DNA from: Dugong dugon
Taxonomy: Eukaryota; Chordata; Mammalia; Sirenia; Dugongidae
Assembly (NCBI GenBank): GCA_030035585.1
Contig: CM057474.1
Span: 6,060,001-6,124,000 of the forward strand
Direction of reading: 5' to 3'
DNA length: 64,000 nt
Numbering within the stretch: position 1 is the stretch's first letter; each line of letters starts with the position of its first letter. The position numbers and the translations under genes are program-made. Below the pieces are notes generated by a model. The model was not told the origin of the DNA and did no database searches. It was given only the letters and a program-made list of their open reading frames with translations. Of this stretch, positions 43,400 through 55,303 are shown piece after piece.

Positions 43400-44700
43400 A
43401 TAATTTGCATGTGTTTTAATATTTTCCTGTTCCACTTATTATGGTATGGGTCTGCTGATAGGAAGTTCTCTCAATTTTGTTTAATTTAAAATATCTTGCT
43501 TTCCCTTTTGTTCAGCCGAAATTCAGATTTGGCTCTTTTCTTTCAGCAATTTAAATGTATCATTCTATTATCCTCCATCTTCCGTTATTTTTGATAAGAA
43601 GTCATAGGTAAGCTCAATTGGTGCTCCTTTGAAGTTAGTCCCCTCCTCCCACCCAGTCGTTGTGCTTTAGTTTTTGTTTTATTTTTCTGCAGTTCTACCA
43701 TAATGAGTCTAGGTGTGTTCACTTTGATTTATCCTGCATCGAGTTTTTGATACCTTTCGAATCTGTGGCTTGGTGCCATTAATTAGCTTTGGAAAATTTT
43801 TTCAGCCAATATTTCTAATCCAATATTGCTTTTACCCCATTCTCTTTTTCGTCTTTCTTCCTAGAGAATTACCTATCTTTTAGTTTATTAATTTTCCTTT
43901 CAGCTATATCCATTGTTAAACCCATTTATTGATTTTGTGATTTCTATTATTATGTTTTTCAGCTTAAGATTTTTTATTTTAAGTATAATTTTTAGTTTCT
44001 CACCAAATTCTTAATTTTTAGAAATTTCTTTCACCATATTAAAGAGTTATTTTAAAGTCTTTTTCTGATAGCTCCTTTATCTATATACCTTATGTCTCTT
44101 TCTATTTTCTGTTGTTTCTCTCAGTTTCTAATTATCTATATTGTCTCCTACATACCTGGTCATTTTTTATATCTGGCTTATTTCATATCGAAAATTATAA
44201 TAAAAATATGTGTTCTAATGTGATGTTATCTTCCTCTAGAGAGAGTTTGTCTTTGTTTTTGGAAGGTAGCTAGGGTCATTAGCAGCCCTAGAATTATAAT
44301 CCAGATGATTTAAAATATGCTTTCAATCTTTTTGGGGGGATCAACAATTTCTGGTTTCTCTTTTAGTTTTAGGTCAATTTAAAGCCTCTAGGGGCTATCA
44401 GAGCACCACCTGCTTTTTGCCCCAAATGCCAGTTTTGTTTCCCACCAGCACTGCACGGCTTAAAAAAAAAAAAATCTACACTCAGCTTCTCGGGCTCTTA
44501 GTCACCTTTCTGTAATCCACAGATACACCTAGGGAAAAATTAGTTCCAAATGCCAGGCTTCGCTCTCTGGGGTTCTGTTTTCTCCTGGTTATTGGCACAA
44601 TACTTATTCAATGACTTCTTAACCCTTCACTGCCTCTGGCTTTTCTGATTAATCTTCATGTTTTAGTCTGTCGTTTGTGGAAATGGACACTGAACTACGT
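43400..44700 (-). mobile_element. Old L1 5' part (ORF1 region)
   Basis: T-rich on plus. CTTTTCTTTCAGCAATTTAA, GTATCATTCTATTATCCTCC and TTTTTGATAAGAAGTCATAG parallel the ORF1 C-terminal region of the full-length L1 at 54,440-54,560. CCTTTCAGCTATATCC-type lines lie further 5'. Frames are destroyed. The right part (44,380-44,700) is assigned only loosely. Confidence 0.55.
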
Positions 44701-44886
44701 AAGAAATGTTGAGATATGCCACTCAAATTCCCTTCCAGGAATAAGATACACATTCTGGAAGTGCTGGATAATGATGGCTCACAGCTGAATTTTTCTCTGA
44801 AATGACTCTCAGTTTATGGCAGCTGCCTTGCCCAGAGGTACTGCTCATTCCTGGGACAGCCTGAATAATGACTTATTGATGTCAGG

Positions 44887-45066
44887 CAGGGACAGATTAC
44901 CCAGTAAGCAAGGTACACACGGGCTTACTCGTGCTTACTTACCAATCTGTAGTGCAGAATTTCACATGGGTTTCACCACATCGTGTTCTGGAATTGTGCA
45001 CTACAGATTAGTAAGTAAACAAAATTAAACCCGTGCATACCTTGCTTACTGGTTAATCTGCCCCTG
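44887..45066. mobile_element. Fold-back hAT-like MITE (180 bp)
   Basis: Starts CAGGGACAGATTACCC and ends, reversed, CAGGGGCAGATTAACC. The arms of about 76-78 nt are near-complementary (GTAAGCAAGGTAYRCACGGG, then AATCTGTAGTGCA), with a roughly 26-nt spacer. It is flanked by a perfect 8-bp target duplication ATGTCAGG (44,879-44,886 and 45,067-45,074), the hallmark of hAT transposons. Non-coding. Confidence 0.92.
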
Positions 45067-45074
45067 ATGTCAGG

Positions 45075-46127
45075 GTACAAAGGCTCTGCCACTGTGCCTC
45101 AATTCAGGACTTCTGTGAAGGGTAATTTCAGCTCCAAGGCTAGAAGTTTGAATGGGAAGCTGTTGAAGTTTCATTTCAGTTCCCTCGGTGCCCAATTCTG
45201 TTTCCCTCATTCCCTTATGTGTGTTATTGTAGAGAGTATTCCCCAATTAATCTCCTGCATGCGAATCTCAGAATTCTGGTGTCAGTTTCCTGGAAACCAA
45301 ATTAATGAGTGTCTGTTAATTTTGCTTTTACTACAATCATCATATCATTTCTTTTTGTTGTATTTAACTCATTTTTTGGTGTGAGGAAATTAGTGTTAGG
45401 AGAAGCAGAACATCTGGAGAAGCAATATACTTTGGCTATGTTAGCGGCAATTAAGATATATTGTCTTTGTCTTTTGCCTGAAGACACATCTTTGTTTTTT
45501 GTTTTCTTCCCGCTTTTGAGATGACATGAGCAGGAGGTCTGCTTTGCAAGGTGTTTTTTTTTTTTTTTTCTTTTATGGGATGATTTAGAATTAATTTATT
45601 TTTATTCAGCAGACATTAATCAGCTGCCAGTGTGAGTCCCTGAAATATACTTTCTTCTACATTTCTACTTCTTTCTTCTTGCGATACTGGCATGTCTTCA
45701 AGTTTCTTTCTTTTTTTTTCTTCTTATTTTTTAAACTCTCAACTTCCCTTTGCCAGCCACTCTGTTATGTGGAACATTTTCCAGAAATTATTCCATGGTC
45801 TGCCCACATCACTGGAACTCACGGTTCCAAATTAATCCAAATCACAGTTACAAGAGGTATCTGTAAGTTTTCAGTCTGAGCTGTAACAGGCTTAAACAGT
45901 GGGTGAGCAGAAATCTTACATGTTTCCCATCTCTTAGGTATGTTCTTCTGTTCAAATGGTGACTAAAGTAATTATAGGTTGTCCCTTCTAGGTCTATGCC
46001 TTCTAATTTTAAACAAGTTTTCCCTTTGAGTGAATTTTGCAGAGATTAGCATGTGTTCTTTTATTTATTTATTTGTTCTTGGTATCACCTCTCAATTTGG
46101 AATTAGTGCCACTATATCTGGCAGCTG
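45075..46127. other. Unassigned AT-rich DNA
   Basis: T-runs at about 45,556-45,571 and 45,710-45,720. Short frames only; no gene was recognised. Confidence 0.45.
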
Positions 46128-46144
46128 TTATTCACGGGTTGTGG

Positions 46145-46309
46145 AGTCCTGGTGGTGCAGTAGTTAAGAGCGCAGCTTCTAACCAAAAGAGCGGCAGTTC
46201 AAATCCACCAGCTGCACCTTGGAAACCCTACAGGGCAGTTCTACTCTGTCCTGTAGGGTCGCTATGAGTTGGAATCGACTCAGCAGCAATGAGTTTGATT
46301 TGATTTTGG
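46145..46309 (+). repeat. AfroSINE, short form, with 17-bp target-site duplication
   Basis: Plus-strand, full-length. TTATTCACGGGTTGTGG (46,128-46,144) is repeated as TTATTCATAGGTTGTGG (46,310-46,326), two mismatches. This is one of the clearest insertion footprints in the window. Confidence 0.96.
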
Positions 46310-46404
46310 TTATTCATAGGTTGTGGTGTAGAGTCAAAGCTCTCTTTTTGTTTCATTAATGAAAGAAGTTTTTTAAAATTTTTTTTTGTACTGTTTTTAG
46401 TTGA

Positions 46405-46861
46405 TGTGGTGGTTAAGGTTATGTGTCAGCTTGGCTAGGTCATGATTCTCAGTGGTTTGGCAGATATTGTATAATCATTCTCCATTTTGTGATCTGATGT
46501 GAGCAGCCAATTAGTAGAAACGGGACTTTTCTTGTGGGTGTTGCCTGCATACACTATATCTGGATGTTCTGGCAAAGCTTGCTCTCTCTTGATGCTGCGT
46601 CCAGCTCATCATCCTCTGACCTCTGGTTCTTGAGACATGAGCCAGCAGCCTGCTGTCTGACCTGCCAGTTTGGGTTCATCATCCCCTACAAGCATATGAG
46701 TTAGGAGAAGCCTCTAGCTTGATGCCTGACTCACAGATTTGGGACTTGCCAATCTCCACGATTGCATGAACCATTTCCTTGAAATAAATCTCTCTCTATA
46801 TATGTATTTATATATATACACTTCACTGGTTTTGCAACTTTAGAGAATCCAGCCTAAGACA
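46405..46861 (+). mobile_element. Solitary LTR, ERVL/MaLR-like
   Basis: About 457 bp beginning TGTGGTGGTTAAGG and ending ...CCTAAGACA, with AAATAAATC near 46,782. Flanking GTTGA (46,400-46,404) and GTTGT (46,862-46,866) are a near-match 5-bp target repeat. It shares CTTGGCTAGGTCATGATTC with the LTR at 16,471, so the two are related. A fossil without an internal part. Confidence 0.7.
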
Positions 46862-47804
46862 GTTGTCATGAATTAAGAGAGTACAGACATTTTTGCTCAG
46901 ACATCTTTGTTTGGAAGTTTTCAAGATTTCATAATCTTTTTATTAATGAATTAACAGACGTATGATATATTTTTACGTGTTTATTTTAGGAAACGGGAGT
47001 TTTAGATTTATTGTTTTACCTTGCTAATCTATAATTTTCCTCCATTTTAATAGATATAATGCTACAGCTTCAAAACAAAATTTTGTTTACCTTTATTAGA
47101 TTTTTATTTGGAAGCGAATGTTCATCTGTATAACATATTGAAATCAGTGACTTAAATGAGAGTTTTTTTGGTCTTTTATTGAAACATGGTTTTAAGCAAG
47201 TTCTGTCAAGTTCAAATTCCTTCTCTAGGACTTCAAATCAAAGTTATTTTATTTGTTGTAATCTGGACTTTTTATTACATCAGGAATCAGATTGTAAGTA
47301 CTCTTTGGATGAATTATGCTCAAATTTATTCTTTGAGAATTGTGCAAGAGAGCTCTGGTGTTCCAAATCCTAAAGAGAATTGTATTGTTCAGATGGGGGT
47401 TTATATGATTATTGGTATTCTAACAAGTAAAACACATTGATTTATTCATGTTGTTGTGTGAAAATTTTAGCTCCTTGCCAATCTTAAACTCAGCCCTGAC
47501 CTATACAAAGACTATCTATTAGGTCTGCTTACAGGAACTTGGTCTGATTTCAGAACATTTGGCTGGAAGTGTAGCCGACTTAAACAACAGGGTTGACATA
47601 ATCCTGTTGCCACCTCTCAGGTCTGTTCTCCTACTAAAACGGTGATCTCTCTTCACTCTGACTTTTTGTCTTTCTTATTTATCTTGTGTACCAAGAAGAT
47701 TGTATATGTTTTTGGTGAATATGTCTTTGACCTCATACATAATCAATTGCCATTACTTAGTGAATATCAATAGTATGTTAATCAGTAACATTCTCTCTAA
47801 TGAG
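46862..47804. other. AT-rich DNA, nothing recognised
   Basis: No gene or repeat family was recognised. Confidence 0.45.
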
Positions 47805-47970
47805 GAAGCATGATGTATCAGGAATGGTAAAGAGAATAAGTATTGGAGTTAACAGACCTGCAACTGGGCAATTCAATCATTCAAATTTTCTGAACCTCAG
47901 TTTCATTATCTGTAAAATTTAGAGATCATACAATCTCTAATATCCACCTTAGCTCTATCATTTGATACTT
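47805..47970 (+). repeat. MIR
   Basis: AATAAGTATTGGAGTTAACA, GACCTGCAACTGGGCAATTC, CTGAACCTCAGTTTCATTAT and CTGTAAAATTTAGAGATCAT follow the MIR series. Confidence 0.7.
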
Positions 47971-48768
47971 TTGTAGTAATTTTATGATATATTCTTATTG
48001 GATACATACACAAGGAACATTTAGGATTATTTAGAACCTTGTGAGTCGGTAACAGGGGGTGAATAGAAAATCACTCTCCTGCTATATTCCTAAATAATCC
48101 CTTATAACCTTATTTCTCACCCTGTAGTTCATGTATATATAATATCCATTACTTAAACTTTTGTATGTAAAGACCATCTGTTCTTTATGAACACCATTTC
48201 TGCTTTCCAAATATTGATGAATTGAACAGCTTTGTGCTGCCAGACACTTAAGCCTGTTTGTTATGGCTTCATACCAGTTTCAAAATGAGTATTGAATGTG
48301 ATTATTTAGGGATGAAAGAATAATAGTAAATAAAACCATATGCTTACTAGTAAAACATTTTATTTGAGTGGCTCTTAGAAACATATTTTCTAAACTTGGT
48401 CCACTTGCAATTCTGGCAAGCACTCAATTTCATTTGATGACTTAAACTATAACTCTTGGGCAGTACAGTAAGCCCATCTGTATTAACAGTCCAGGCTGAA
48501 ATGAGCTTGATTAATATTTGAAATTGATTCTGTCCAGATACCAGACGGCCCAAGTTGGTATTTTATTTGTCACTTTCAAAGGAAACACATTTTCTTCAGT
48601 GGGAGCGAGCAGATTCTAAATGATGGCTATTCTCCCCCAGGTTTAAAAACAACCATTGAATACTAATGCCTCCATCAACTCACAGTCAACTGATGGCTAC
48701 CTAGCTTCACAGGCACTGAACTTTTCTCTCAGTTGTCCACCCTTCTTCAGATTTTGCCTTTAATCTGT
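47971..48768. other. AT-rich DNA, nothing recognised
   Basis: No gene or repeat family was recognised. Confidence 0.45.
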
Positions 48769-48837
48769 TAAAAGATTAATTTCTTTTTTTGTGGGTGTGT
48801 CCTTTTTTTTTATTTTCCTTTTTTTTTTTTTAACTGT

Positions 48838-49984
48838 ACTTCTGGTGAAGGCTTACAGAACAAATAGTTTCTCATGAAACAGTAGTACACCTATTGTTTT
48901 ATGACATTGGTTAACAACCCCACAACATGTCAACCCTCTAACTTCTCAACTTTTTTTTGGTGAAAATACACATAGCCAAAGATACACCGTTTCAAAAATT
49001 TCTACATGCACAGTTCAGTGACACTGACTACGCTTTTCCAGTTGTGCTGCTATTCTCACTTAAGATGAAGGCTTACAGAACAAAATAGTTTCTCATTTAA
49101 CAGTTACTACAAATGTTGCCCTTTGACAACAGTTAACAATCTCACAACACATCAACAGTATCCTTACTCAGCCTTGGGTTCCCTATCATCAGCTTCCTTC
49201 TCCCCTTCTGCCTTCTGGCCCTTGTCACGGGACTACTGTACCTCATTAGTCCCATCTGGTTTTACGGGGCTGTCCACTCCTAGGCTGAACGGTGAACCTC
49301 AGAGATAACTTCACCACTGAAGTAAAAGGGTGTCTGGGGGCCATACTCTTGGGGTTTCTCCAGTCTCCTTTAGGCCAGTAAATCTGGTCATTTTCTTGTG
49401 AGTTAGAATTATGTTCTGAATCCTTCTCCAGCTCTGTCCAGAATCCTGTGTTGTGATCCTGGTCAGAGCAGTCAGTGGTGGTAGCCGGGCACCAACTAGC
49501 TGTACTGGACTCAGTCTGGTGGAGTCCTTGGTAGCTGTGGACAATTAGTCCTTTGGACTAATCTTTTCCTTGTATCCTGTTCTCTTTATTCTCCCTTGCT
49601 CCCAAAGGGATGAGACCAGTAGAGTATCTTAGATGGCCGCTCACAGGATTTTAAGACCCCAGACACTACTCACCAAGGTAGAATGTAGAACATTGTCTTT
49701 ATAAACTGTGTTATGCCAGTTGAGCTAGATGTTTCCCAAGACCATGGTCCCCAGAGCCCTCCGCCCAGCAATTCAGTCCCTCAGGGAGTTTGGATGTGTT
49801 TATGGGGCTTCCATGACCTTTCCTAGTACAAGTCGTGCTAGTTTCCTCTGTATTGTGTATTGTCTCATCCTTCACCCAAGATACCACTTATCTATTGCCT
49901 ATTTAGTATTTCCCCCCCACCCCTCCCATCCCTGGTAACCAACAAAGATTGTTACATTTTGTGTGTAAACTTTTTCATGGGTTT
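48838..49984 (-). other. L1 3' UTR with internal duplication
   Basis: GAAGGCTTACAGAACAAAT (from 48,846) and GAAGGCTTACAGAACAAAAT (from 49,067) start two related blocks, each continuing GTTTCTCAT and ending in an AACAACCCCACAACA-type phrase. Between them (48,952-49,058) lies a module homologous to 60,731-60,855. The rest (GGGTTCCCTATCATCAGCTT onward) matches the 3' UTR of the L1 at 10,478. Confidence 0.8.
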
Positions 49985-52900
49985 TTATAATAAAGGTCTC
50001 ATACAATATTTGTCCTTTTGTGATTGACTTATTTCACTCAGCATAATGCCCTCCAGTTTCATCCATGTTAGGAGATGGTTCACAGATTCATTGTTGTTCT
50101 TTCTCGTTGCATAGAACGCCATTGTGTGTATGTACCATAGTTTGTTTATCCATTCATCTGTTGATGAGCATCTAGGTTGTTTCCATCGTTTTGCTATTGT
50201 GAACAATGCTGCCATGAACATAGGTGTACATATGTCTATTCGAGTGATGACTCTTATTTCTCTAGGATGTATTCCTAGGAGTGGGATTGCTGGATCGAAT
50301 GGTATGTCTATTTCTAGCTTTCTGAGGAAGCGCCATATCATTTTCCAAAATGGTTGTATCATTTTGCATTCCCACCAGCACTGCATAAGTGTTCCGATCT
50401 CACCGCAGCCCCTCCAACATTTGTTATTTCCAGTGTTTTTGATTCGTGCCGGTAATGCCGGGGTGAGACGGTATCTCATTGTGGTTTTAATTTGCATTTC
50501 TCTAATGGCTAGGGATCACGACCATTTCCTCATGTGTCTGTTGGCCATTTGAATGTCTTCTTTGGTGAAGTGTCTGTTCATTTCCTTTGCCCAGTTTTTA
50601 ATAGGATTATTTGTCTTTTTATTGTAGAGGTGTTGGATTTTCTTGTAGATTATGGAGATTAGACTTTGTCTGACTTGTACTGTCCAAAAATTTTTTCCCA
50701 GTCTATAGGTTCTCTTTTAACTCTTTTGGTGAAGTCTTTTGAAGAGCATAGGTGTTTGATTTTTAGAAGATTCCAGTTATCTAGCTTATCTATTGGGGTT
50801 TGTGCATTGATGGTTATGGTTTGTATCCTGTTAATGCTGTGCATTAAGGCCTGTAGTGTTTGTCCTATTTTTTCTTCTATGAACTTTATAGTTTTAGGCT
50901 TTATATTCAGGTCTTTGATCCATTTTTGAAGTAGTTTTTGTTTACGGTGTGAGGTATGGGTCCTGTTTCATTTTTTTGCAGATGGATATCCAGTTTTGCC
51001 AGCACCATTTGTTAAAAAGACTGTCTTTTCCCCATCTGATAGAGTTTGGGCCCTTGTTGAAGATTAGGTGACTGTAGGTGGATGGATTTACATCTAGGTT
51101 CTCAATTCTGTTCCATTCATCAATGTATCTGTTGTTGTACAAGTGTGAGGCTGTTCTGACTACTGTAGCTATATAGTAGGTTATGAAGTCAGGTAGTGTG
51201 AGTCCTCCAACTTTATTCTTCTTCTTCAGCAGTGCTTTACTTATTCAGGACTTCTTCCCTTTCCATATAAAGTTAATGATTAGTTTTTCCATCTCTTTGA
51301 AGAGTGTTGTTGGTATTTGGATCGGGATTGCGTTGTATTTGTAAATTGCTTTGGGTAGAATCGTCGTTTTCACAATGTTGAGTCTACCTATCCACGAGCA
51401 TGGTATGTTTTTCCATTTATGTAGATCCCTTTGGGGTTTCATGCAGTAGTGTTTTGTAGTTTTCTATGTACAGGTCTTTTACATCCCTGGTCAGATTTAT
51501 TCCTAAGTATTTTATCTTTTTAGGGGCTATCATAAATGGTATTGTTTTCCTGATTTCCTTTTCATCATTCTCCTTACTGGTGTATAGGAATCCAACTGAT
51601 TTTTGAATGTTTATCTTGTATCCTGCTACTCTGCTGAATCTATTAGTTCCAGTAGATTTCTCGTGGAGTCTTTAGGGTTTTCTGTGTATAGTATCATATC
51701 ATCTGCAAACAGGGACAGTTTAACTTCTTCATTACCAATTTGGATGCCCTTTATTTCTTTTTCTTGCCTTATTGCTCTAGCTAGAACTTCCGGCACAAAG
51801 TTAAATAGGAGTTGTGATAAAGGGCATCCTTGTCTTGTTCCTGTTTTCAAGGGGAATGTTTTCAGTCTCTCTCCATTAAGAATGATGTTGGCCGTTGGTT
51901 TTGCATAGATGCCCTTTATTATGTTGAGAAATTTCCCTTCTATACCTATTTTATTGAGAGTTTTTATCAGAAATGGGTGTTGGACTTTGTCAAATGCCTT
52001 TTCTGTATCAGTTGAGACGATAAAGTGATTCTTTTCTTTCCTTTTATTTATGTGGTGGATTACATTGATTGATTTTCTAATGCTGAACCATCCTTGCATA
52101 CCTGGTATGAATCCTACTTGGTCGTGGTGTATTATTTTTTTGATATGATGCTGAATTCTATTGGCTAGAATTTTGTTCAGAATTTCTGCATCTATATTCA
52201 TGAGAGATATTGGTCTGTAATTTTCTTTTTTTGTGACATCTTTGCCTGGTTTTGGTATCAATGTTATGCTGGCTTCATAGAATGAATTTGGAAGTGTTGC
52301 TTCCTCTTCTATGCTCTGAAATAGCTTGAGTAGAACTGGTACAAGCTCTTCTGTAAATGTTTTGTAGAATTCTCCAGTGAAGCCATCTGGGCCAGGGATT
52401 TTTTTGGTTGGGAGTTTTTTTATTACCTTTTCAATCTCTTCTTTTGTTATGGGTCTGTTCAGATTTTCAACATCACTTTGCTGTAGTTTGGGTAGGCCAT
52501 GTGTTTCTAGAAATTTATCCATTTCCTCTAGGTTTTCAAATATGTTGGAGTATAGTTTTTCATAATATTCTGTTCTAATCCTTTTTATTTCAGTTGGGTC
52601 TGTTGTAATGTCCCCCATTTCATTTCTTATTTGGGTTATTTGTGTCCTCTCCTGTTTTTTTCTTTTTTCAGTCTGGCCAGTGGTTTGTCAATTTTGTTGA
52701 TTCTTTCAAAGAACCAACTTTTTATTTTGTTGATTCTTTCTATTGTTTTTCTGTTCTCTAGTTTCATTTATTTCTGCTCTGATCTTTACTATTTCCTTTC
52801 TTCCGGTGGTTGTGCGCTTTTTTTTTGCTGTTCTCTTTGTATTTGTTTGAGTTCTGTAGTTAATGTTTTGATCTGTTTCTTCTTTGTTTTGATTTCCTTT

Positions 52901-53829
52901 CTTCTTTTTTGATATGTTCATCTATTGCTATAAATTGTCCTCAGACGACTGCCTTTGCTGTGTCCCAAAGGTTTTGGTATCATGTGTTTTCATTCTCATT
53001 TGATTCTAGGAGTTTTTTGATTCCATCTCTGATTTCTCCTATTACCCAGTGATGTGTAAGCAGGGTATTATTCAGTTTCCATGTAATTGATTTTTTTTTC
53101 CTTGCTCTTTCTAGTGTTAATTTCTACCTTGATGGCATTGTGGTCAGAGAAGATGCTTTGAATTATCTCAGCGTTTTGGATCTTGTTGAGGATTGCTCTG
53201 TGGCCTAAGATGTGGTCTATTCTGGAGAACGTTCCATGTGCATTGGAAAAGAATGTGTACTTTGCAGCGGTTGGATGGAGTGTTCTATATATGTCTGTGA
53301 GGTCCAGTTGGCTGATTGTGCCCTTTAGGTCTTCTGTATCTTTGCTGAGTTTCTTCTTAGTTGTTATGTCCTGTACTGAGAGTGGTGTGTTGAAGTCTCC
53401 TACCATTATTGTGGAACTGTCAATATCTCTTTTCAGTGTTGTTAGAGTTTGTTTTATGTATTTTGGAGCCCTGTCATTGGGTGCATAGATGTTTGTTATG
53501 GTTATGTCTTCATGATGGATTGTCCCCTTAATCATTATATAGTGTCCTTCTTTGTCTTTTATGGTAGATTTTGTTTTAAAGTCTATTATATCTGAGATTA
53601 GAATTGCCACTCCTGCTCTTTTTTGGTAGCTGTTAGCTTGATATAGTTTTTTCCAATCTTTGACTTTTAATAAATTCACATCTTTGTTTCTAAGGTGTGT
53701 CTCTTGTAGACAGCATATTGATGGATCCTGTTTTCTTATCTATTCTGTCACTCTCCATCTCTTTATGGGTGCATTGAGTCCATTTACATTCAGTGTAATT
53801 ATTGATAGATGTGAGTTTGCTGCTGTCAT
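49985..53829 (-). pseudogene. L1 ORF2 (endonuclease-reverse transcriptase), disrupted
   Basis: About 1,280 codons, the usual L1 ORF2p length. It starts at 53,829 with MTAANSHLSIITLNVNGLNA; the catalytic asparagine and, downstream, the QETHL glutamate of the AP-type endonuclease are present. Codon 30 is TAG. The EN frame continues 53,679-53,068 (GDFNTPLS; FSRIDHILG with the catalytic aspartate; SDHNAIKVEI with the catalytic histidine). The RT frame is open 52,618-51,626: [40 protein letters not shown] and the catalytic [11 protein letters not shown]. Several stops and two frame changes follow. The C-terminus 50,497-49,985 is open and carries the cysteine-rich [18 protein letters not shown] segment. 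The protein would nick target DNA and reverse-transcribe L1 RNA in cis. About half a dozen breaks in all. Confidence 0.95.
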
Positions 53830-54318
53830 TTTGTAGTGCTTTTTTTTGTGGTGCTGAAGTTCTCTTTGTTCTTCTTACTCTCTTGTGCTGAGTTACTTTT
53901 GTTTGTGGATTTTTTTTTTCATTTCTTTTGTTTTTGTAGGTCTTGTTTTCGCTTAGACTATGTTTTTCCTCTTTTTTTTTTTTTTTATGAGTTTGTTTGT
54001 TAACTTACTTTGTGGTTACCATGAACTTTACCCTTATCTTTCTAAGTTTGAAGCAGTCTACCATTACTTGGTATTACCTTGCCTTCCTCTCCATTAGAAG
54101 GTTCTATACCTATGCCATTTATTCCCTCTTTCATTGTTTTGATGTTGTTGTCATTTATTGATTAACTGCTCTGATTCCCTGTTGTATTTCTTTTGGTTTT
54201 GGATAGTCCTCGAGAGGTCATTTCCTAGATTGGTATCTGGCTGGTATGATCCTGCATCCTAGATTCTGCCTGTGAGCTGAAGTTGTTTGTCCTCAGATCG
54301 AAGAACTGCGTTTAATAA

Positions 54319-55303
54319 TTATTGTAAGTTTGGTTTGACTTTTACATATTCCCTTAATTTCTGTTTATCTGGAAATGACCTAATTTCACCATCAAATTTG
54401 ACCGAGAGTTTTGCAGGATATATTATTCTTGGCTGGAAATTTTTTTCTTTCAAGATTTTATATATGTCATCCCACTGCCTTCTTGCCTGCATGGTTTCTG
54501 CCAAATAATCTGAGCTTAGTCTTATTGTTTCTCCTCTGTATGTGACTTCTTGTTTTTCATGAGCTGCTCTCAGGATTCTTTGTTTGTCTTTGGTTTTGGT
54601 GAGTGTGATTATGATATGCCTGGGTGATTTTCTTTTGGGGTCTCTCCTATATGGGGTTCGTTGAGCTTCTTGGATGGCTTGTTTTTCATCTTTCATGATA
54701 TTGGGGAAGTTTTCTGTCAGCAGTTCTTCAATGATCCTCTCTGTGTTTTCTGTTTTCTCCCTCTGTTTTGGGATTCCAATCACTCAAAAAATTTTGCTTT
54801 TGATTGTATCCCACATAGCTCTCAGGGTCTTTTCATTTGTCTTTGTTCCTTTTACTGAGTTTTCCTGAAACAGAATTGTATCCAAGTATTTGTCTTCAAT
54901 TCCACTGATACTGTCTTCCACCGTTTCAAATCTGCTTGTCAGCCCTTCTATGACACCGTCCATTTCTGAAATCTTGTAGTTTATCTTTTTGATTTCTAAT
55001 TGTTGTGTTTGTATAATTTCTAGTTGTGAATTTATCTTGGAATTTTGTTCCTGCATTATTTTCCTGTATTCTAATTTTTTTCTGTATTTTCCATGAATTT
55101 GTCCAATTTTTCTCATGTTTCTCAGCTTTTTGCCTCAGCGCTTGGAGAATTATGAGTGTTAGAGATGTGAATTCCCTGTCAGGTAGTTCTAGTGCATTTT
55201 CTTCCACTGGAAAGTCATCTGGTGTTTTATTTTGGACGCCTACTGGAACCATCCTGTCCTGTTTTTGTAAATGTTTTGATATTGTCTGCTGTCTTCGGGC
55301 CAT
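54319..55303 (-). pseudogene. L1 ORF1 (RNA-binding chaperone), disrupted
   Basis: About 328 codons, close to the usual 330-340. The N-terminal part begins at about 55,303 (MARRQQTISKHLQKQD). The coiled-coil part, rich in Q, K and E heptads, lies at 55,116-54,784, reached by a frame change near 55,120. A TGA interrupts at 54,784-54,786 between ..DTIKSKIF and VIGIPKQREK. The RRM and C-terminal domain (54,783-54,319) is otherwise open: LTENFPNIMKDEKQAIQEAQ, RRQWDDIYKILKEKNFQPRI, YPAKLSVKFDGEIRSFPDKQ, ending KPNLQ. ORF1p trimers bind L1 RNA in the cytoplasmic RNP. Two breaks are visible. Confidence 0.93.
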
